Origin: Eonycteris spelaea
Taxonomy: Eukaryota; Chordata; Mammalia; Chiroptera; Pteropodidae
Length of the DNA: 64,000 nt
NCBI GenBank assembly: GCA_003508835.1
Contig: PUFA01000034.1
Coordinates: 5,234,501-5,298,500 of the forward strand
Direction of reading: 5' to 3'
Part shown: in pieces, positions 60,570-64,000 of the stretch
How the letters are laid out: each line of letters starts with the position of its first letter
Position numbering within the stretch: position 1 is the stretch's first letter
Program-made: the position numbers and the translations under genes
The notes under the pieces: model-generated
The model's database searches: none
Told to the model about the DNA's origin: nothing
Seen by the model: only the letters and a program-made list of their open reading frames with translations

Positions 60570-61725
60570 ATTTTTAAACAAGAGTACTTTTGGAGACGTA
60601 CCTCAATTTGCCCAGGTAGCCCTTCCTAGCCCGTTCCTTCTTTCATAGAAGTAAAACAACAACAAAAAATTTTAACTTGGCCAATAGCAACATACAAACA
60701 AGCTGAATGAAGAGTCTTGAACAAACCTTTTTTTAAGAAGATATTTTTGCAATCTGTTGTCAGATTTTGACACGTGTTCCCTGTCAGCAAATTTCAAAGT
60801 TGGTGACATTCTCAAAGTACAGTGAGGACCCTGTCAATCAGTGCTTCAAAGTACGAGAAACCTGAAATCTTTCAGATAAGATAGATAAAAATGTGACCTA
60901 AGAAAATAGTGTTATCACATCTTTATTTCCAAGATCAGTCATGAGAAAAGCTAGTCTTTATCCAAGAGGTTTCTATCAACTAGGACTCAAAATTATATGT
61001 ATATATTAATATATATAATATATACATATATTTGAATATCTCATAAAACTGTTAAACTAAGCAGCTATTTTAAAGGTTAATGGTCTTACATTTCTACAGA
61101 GAATAACTTTTCTTTAAAATGAAAGTTAATTTGTGATTTATTAGAAAGAATATTGTTAACTGAAAATGTGAACAATCTTTAATATTGAGTACCCTTAAAA
61201 TAAATAGTGTATTTTAAAAAATTGTTAAGTATTCAGAATCATTATCAACACTCAATACTATTTATCTATCTGAGGATAGAATTTAGACTATATTTCCATG
61301 AAATCATGCAGAATAAAGTAATTGCTCAACTTATTTAGGCTGCCAAACCGACCCCATATTCTCCCTCCACACATCTCACTGGTCTGTGCACTAACACTGC
61401 CTGACGAATGCCCCCTTCAGTTATCGATAACTTCACTTTCTCCACAAAGATTTCACAAGTCCCTACATCACTGCCCTCACCCAATGGCTCATCTCATCCC
61501 ATATCTAGATGGGCTCCTTATTGGACAGGAGGAATGCAACCCTAGCCAATTAAATAAATCTTGGTGTTTGTAGAACTGATTTTGCATGTGTTGGGACATC
61601 CATACAATTCTATAATCCCTTCCCAAAGGGTTAGCTTTGTTTAAACATCAACGATTCAGTGGAATTTTCAGTATCTCCATCTGGGTTAAAAACTCTTCTC
61701 TACCTTTTGATAGCTCCTTGCCCTA
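60570..61725. other. Repeat-poor noncoding DNA
   Basis: No gene or repeat called. A near-perfect AT palindrome lies at 60994-61030. Confidence 0.35.
60994..61030. repeat. AT palindrome (15-bp stems, 7-bp loop)
   Basis: Bases 60994-61008 are the exact reverse complement of 61016-61030. Confidence 0.9.
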
Positions 61726-61727
61726 AG

Positions 61728-61972
61728 GCATTAGTTCTTAAAGTATAATCTAATCATATACATTAGACTTGATCATTGCTAACCAAAAAAAAAAAAAAAT
61801 GCAGATATCTAGATCTACTGCTAGTCTCAAACCCATTGAATATTCATTTTTATATGGGATGAAGGTGATTATTGGACGCACTGAACAACTGAAGTCCACA
61901 GTCTTAGGACGCTGATTCAGTTCCTCATATTCTCACTCCCACCTCATTCTACTGAGAACCACTGTCATTTAG
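61728..61972. repeat. MER5-like (hAT-Charlie) DNA transposon remnant
   Basis: The left end 'attagttcttaaagtataat' and right end 'tactgagaaccactgtca' resemble the inverted ends of MER5-type elements ('...gttctcaa...' and '...ttgagaaccactg'). The interior has an A run at 61784-61798 and is too worn for a firm call. Confidence 0.4.
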
Positions 61973-61974
61973 AT

Positions 61975-62415
61975 CATTTTAATGTCAGTGAGACTATCAT
62001 TTTTAATTATAAGGTTAGTAATTTCATTGAAAATAAAACATGACAGCAGGTAGGAAAGTTCATAGTTCAGAGCATCGTTTTGTAGCACATTGTTGAATGT
62101 GCTACAGGTAAATGTGAAATGGTAGTGAAACAATGCTGGACTGCATGAGTTGTCTCATGTATGAATAGCAAGTGGATGATGCTAGTAAAGCAGAGAAACA
62201 TGTGATAGTGAGTGGAAAATCATCACAGGATACTTCAAGACTTCCAACATGACAAATTTTCTAAGACTGAGATTTTAAAATGTCTCTTTTCTGTCTTATT
62301 CTGAAGAGTAATTCCGAATCTTTGTATTCATGTTTTACTGACTAAAACTTCTTTTTCATTCACATAAATGCCATGTCTCTGTTCTCAGCCCCTGGAGTGA
62401 GCAAAAGCTTCATAA
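61975..62415. other. Unassigned noncoding DNA
   Basis: Contains a perfect small hairpin at 62081-62106. Nothing else recognised. Confidence 0.35.
62081..62106. repeat. Perfect hairpin (11-bp stem, 4-base loop)
   Basis: 'tgtagcacatt' is followed by GTTG and its exact complement 'aatgtgctaca'. There is no T run after it, so there is no pol III terminator. Confidence 0.9.
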
Positions 62416-62419
62416 ATAA

Positions 62420-62595
62420 ATTATGACTCAGTTCCGGCTCCTCCACTTATGAACTTGGACTCTTTATTTTGACCGCTCTAGTTCTAATTTTCCCCAATAA
62501 TAAAATAAGGTTATACATTATTTCCTAGAGTCATGGTGAAGATTAAAGCAGATTAGCATATGAAAGCAACTCCCAAAGCCCTTTGAACTCCATCA
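62420..62595 (+). repeat. MIR SINE, plus strand
   Basis: 'tccggctcctccacttatga', 'acttggactctttattttga' and 'agagtcatggtgaagattaa' follow MIR order on the plus strand. Confidence 0.75.
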
Positions 62596-62599
62596 CTCT

Positions 62600-64000
62600 T
62601 AGTTCCCTGTAGAGCTGCCCTCCCGGATCTATGTACAGCATCCTATAAAGACAACAGAGAGAGCCATTTCATTCATGACTGCAATTTTTACCTTTAATGA
62701 AAATCTACAGATTTCAAAAGGTTAACTAAGGTAATGGATCTTTTTCCCCTGTAATGATGTTGAATATGCTGAAGATAACTGTGAACTGACAGCAAAACTG
62801 TGTTTGACTATTAGTTGCCTCATAAGCAGCTACCGTGTGGATAATGGTGTAGTTATATACACACAATATGTCTCCTTAACTCATGTTGTATATTCCAGGA
62901 TCACAGTTGGAGTTTAAGCTGAATATTTTAATTGAAGAACTGAGAGCTCTTTTGGACTCTTTCTGAGATCTATGTAAAAGATGCATTTAAAAATATTATG
63001 GATTGAGGCCAGACTACTACACTACCCAATTTAAAATCATCTCGGGAGCAAGAGTTTATCATCAATACCATAATTTCATGCTTGGTACCTGGAAGTAATA
63101 GCTTTTCCTTCCATCGAATAGGGAGAAAAATTGCCTTTAAAGCGTCTGAGGTCCAAAAACTCTGGACCTTCGCTAGAAATTGTAGAAGGATGCACCATCA
63201 GGAAAGTGGATTACACTCATTTAATTTTGTGACCACTTGGGCAAGTCTAGTGTCTGCGTTAGGAACATGAACTCCTTTTCCAAGCTGAGCAAACCAAAAA
63301 ATATAAATGAGACCATAGCCCCCTCTCCAATTTAAGAGTGAGAAAGAGTCCTTATGCCACCACTTTACAGCATCAGCATAACCAGCTTTGCTTTAAAAAA
63401 TGCCACACTTAAATGTACGTTCTTGGCTTCCATTGTATCACCAACTCTATTCTTCTCTAATACTTTCCCTCGGATTCTGATAGTTAATGACATACACCAT
63501 TCACATTAACCCTTTATTTTTCATCAGCCTCTTTTTAAATGCGATTCTCTACCCAAATGCCATGACCTTTTCCTCTTTACACCGATGCCAGCTAAAATAA
63601 TCTTTAAAAAAGCAAAATGCATATTGCTCCCTAAAGTTAAATATACTATTCTAGTATTTAGTGCTCTTCTAGTGTTTGCTAGAAATATTAAAGTTTTGTC
63701 AATTTTTTAAATTTATTATGTGTCACACGTCAGCTACTATACAAGTCATATATAGTGTAAACCAGAAATCATTACAGAGTAAACTTGAAATATTTTGGCC
63801 AACTAAATATGTAATGTGTAAGTATAACCCTGGCTAATTTTATTATTTAAATGGTACTCTACTGTGCAGAAAACAGTTAACATAGCAGGCCTGGGGCTGC
63901 TATTTTTAGATCTACTTTCAAGATTGGCTCTTGGCTCACTCTTGGCTTGGCTTCTGAAACTTTTCCTAACTGATAGGTTTGTTTTATTGTGCCCAGACAG
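62600..64000. other. Unassigned noncoding DNA to the window end
   Basis: No gene or repeat recognised. The open frame at 63082-63270 is only 62 codons and begins at a non-ATG codon. Confidence 0.4.

Overview
This is mammalian nuclear DNA: AT-rich, with no continuous protein-coding gene, and built from layers of ancient and moderately old transposable elements (MIR, L2, L1/HAL1, MLT1-type LTRs, a Tigger-like DNA transposon) plus microsatellites. The L1 3' ends have the wording I associate with bat L1s. One short element at 21836-22062 is a tRNA-Val-like unit joined to a nearly complete 5S rRNA-like unit. That design is known from fruit bats (family Pteropodidae, the hybrid tRNA/5S SINE called MEG-TR). 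I therefore infer a megabat, with moderate confidence. All family names come from memory of consensus sequences; no search was run.

Layout. 1-2.2 kb: unassigned. 2.2-4.2 kb: MIR, a (CT)n(AC)n tract, and a minus-strand L2 split by an L1 3' end and abutted by an older L1. 4.2-13 kb: mostly unassigned AT-rich DNA with worn L1/HAL1 at 8-8.9 and 9.6-10.7 kb, the latter split by a younger L1 tail. 13-20 kb: MIRs, HAL1, a plus-strand L2 holding a long (AC)n, an LTR-like tail and another L2. 21.8-22.3 kb: the tRNA/5S SINE and an L1 tail. 22.8-28.6 kb: L2 DNA loaded with nested insertions, namely an MLT1-type LTR containing a Tigger-like element, a 5'-inverted (twin-primed) L1 and an opposite-strand LTR. 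29.7-42 kb: MIRs, LTRs, an old L1, microsatellites and one short unexplained open frame (34.1 kb). 43.0-44.6 kb: two arms of about 244 bp in inverted orientation, about 98% identical, around a 1.05 kb spacer. 45-64 kb: LTR remnants, MIRs, L2 pieces, a minus-strand L1, a composite L1 locus at 57.7-60.6 kb and mostly unassigned DNA.

No gene, operon or new protein system can be supported. The open frames present are short, lack convincing coding features, or lie inside repeats. The useful content is structural: the hybrid pol III SINE, the inverted repeat, the two L1 insertions with 5' inversions, and the insertion order in the nested stacks. Several repeat-free stretches with balanced composition could be conserved noncoding elements, but that cannot be tested without an alignment.
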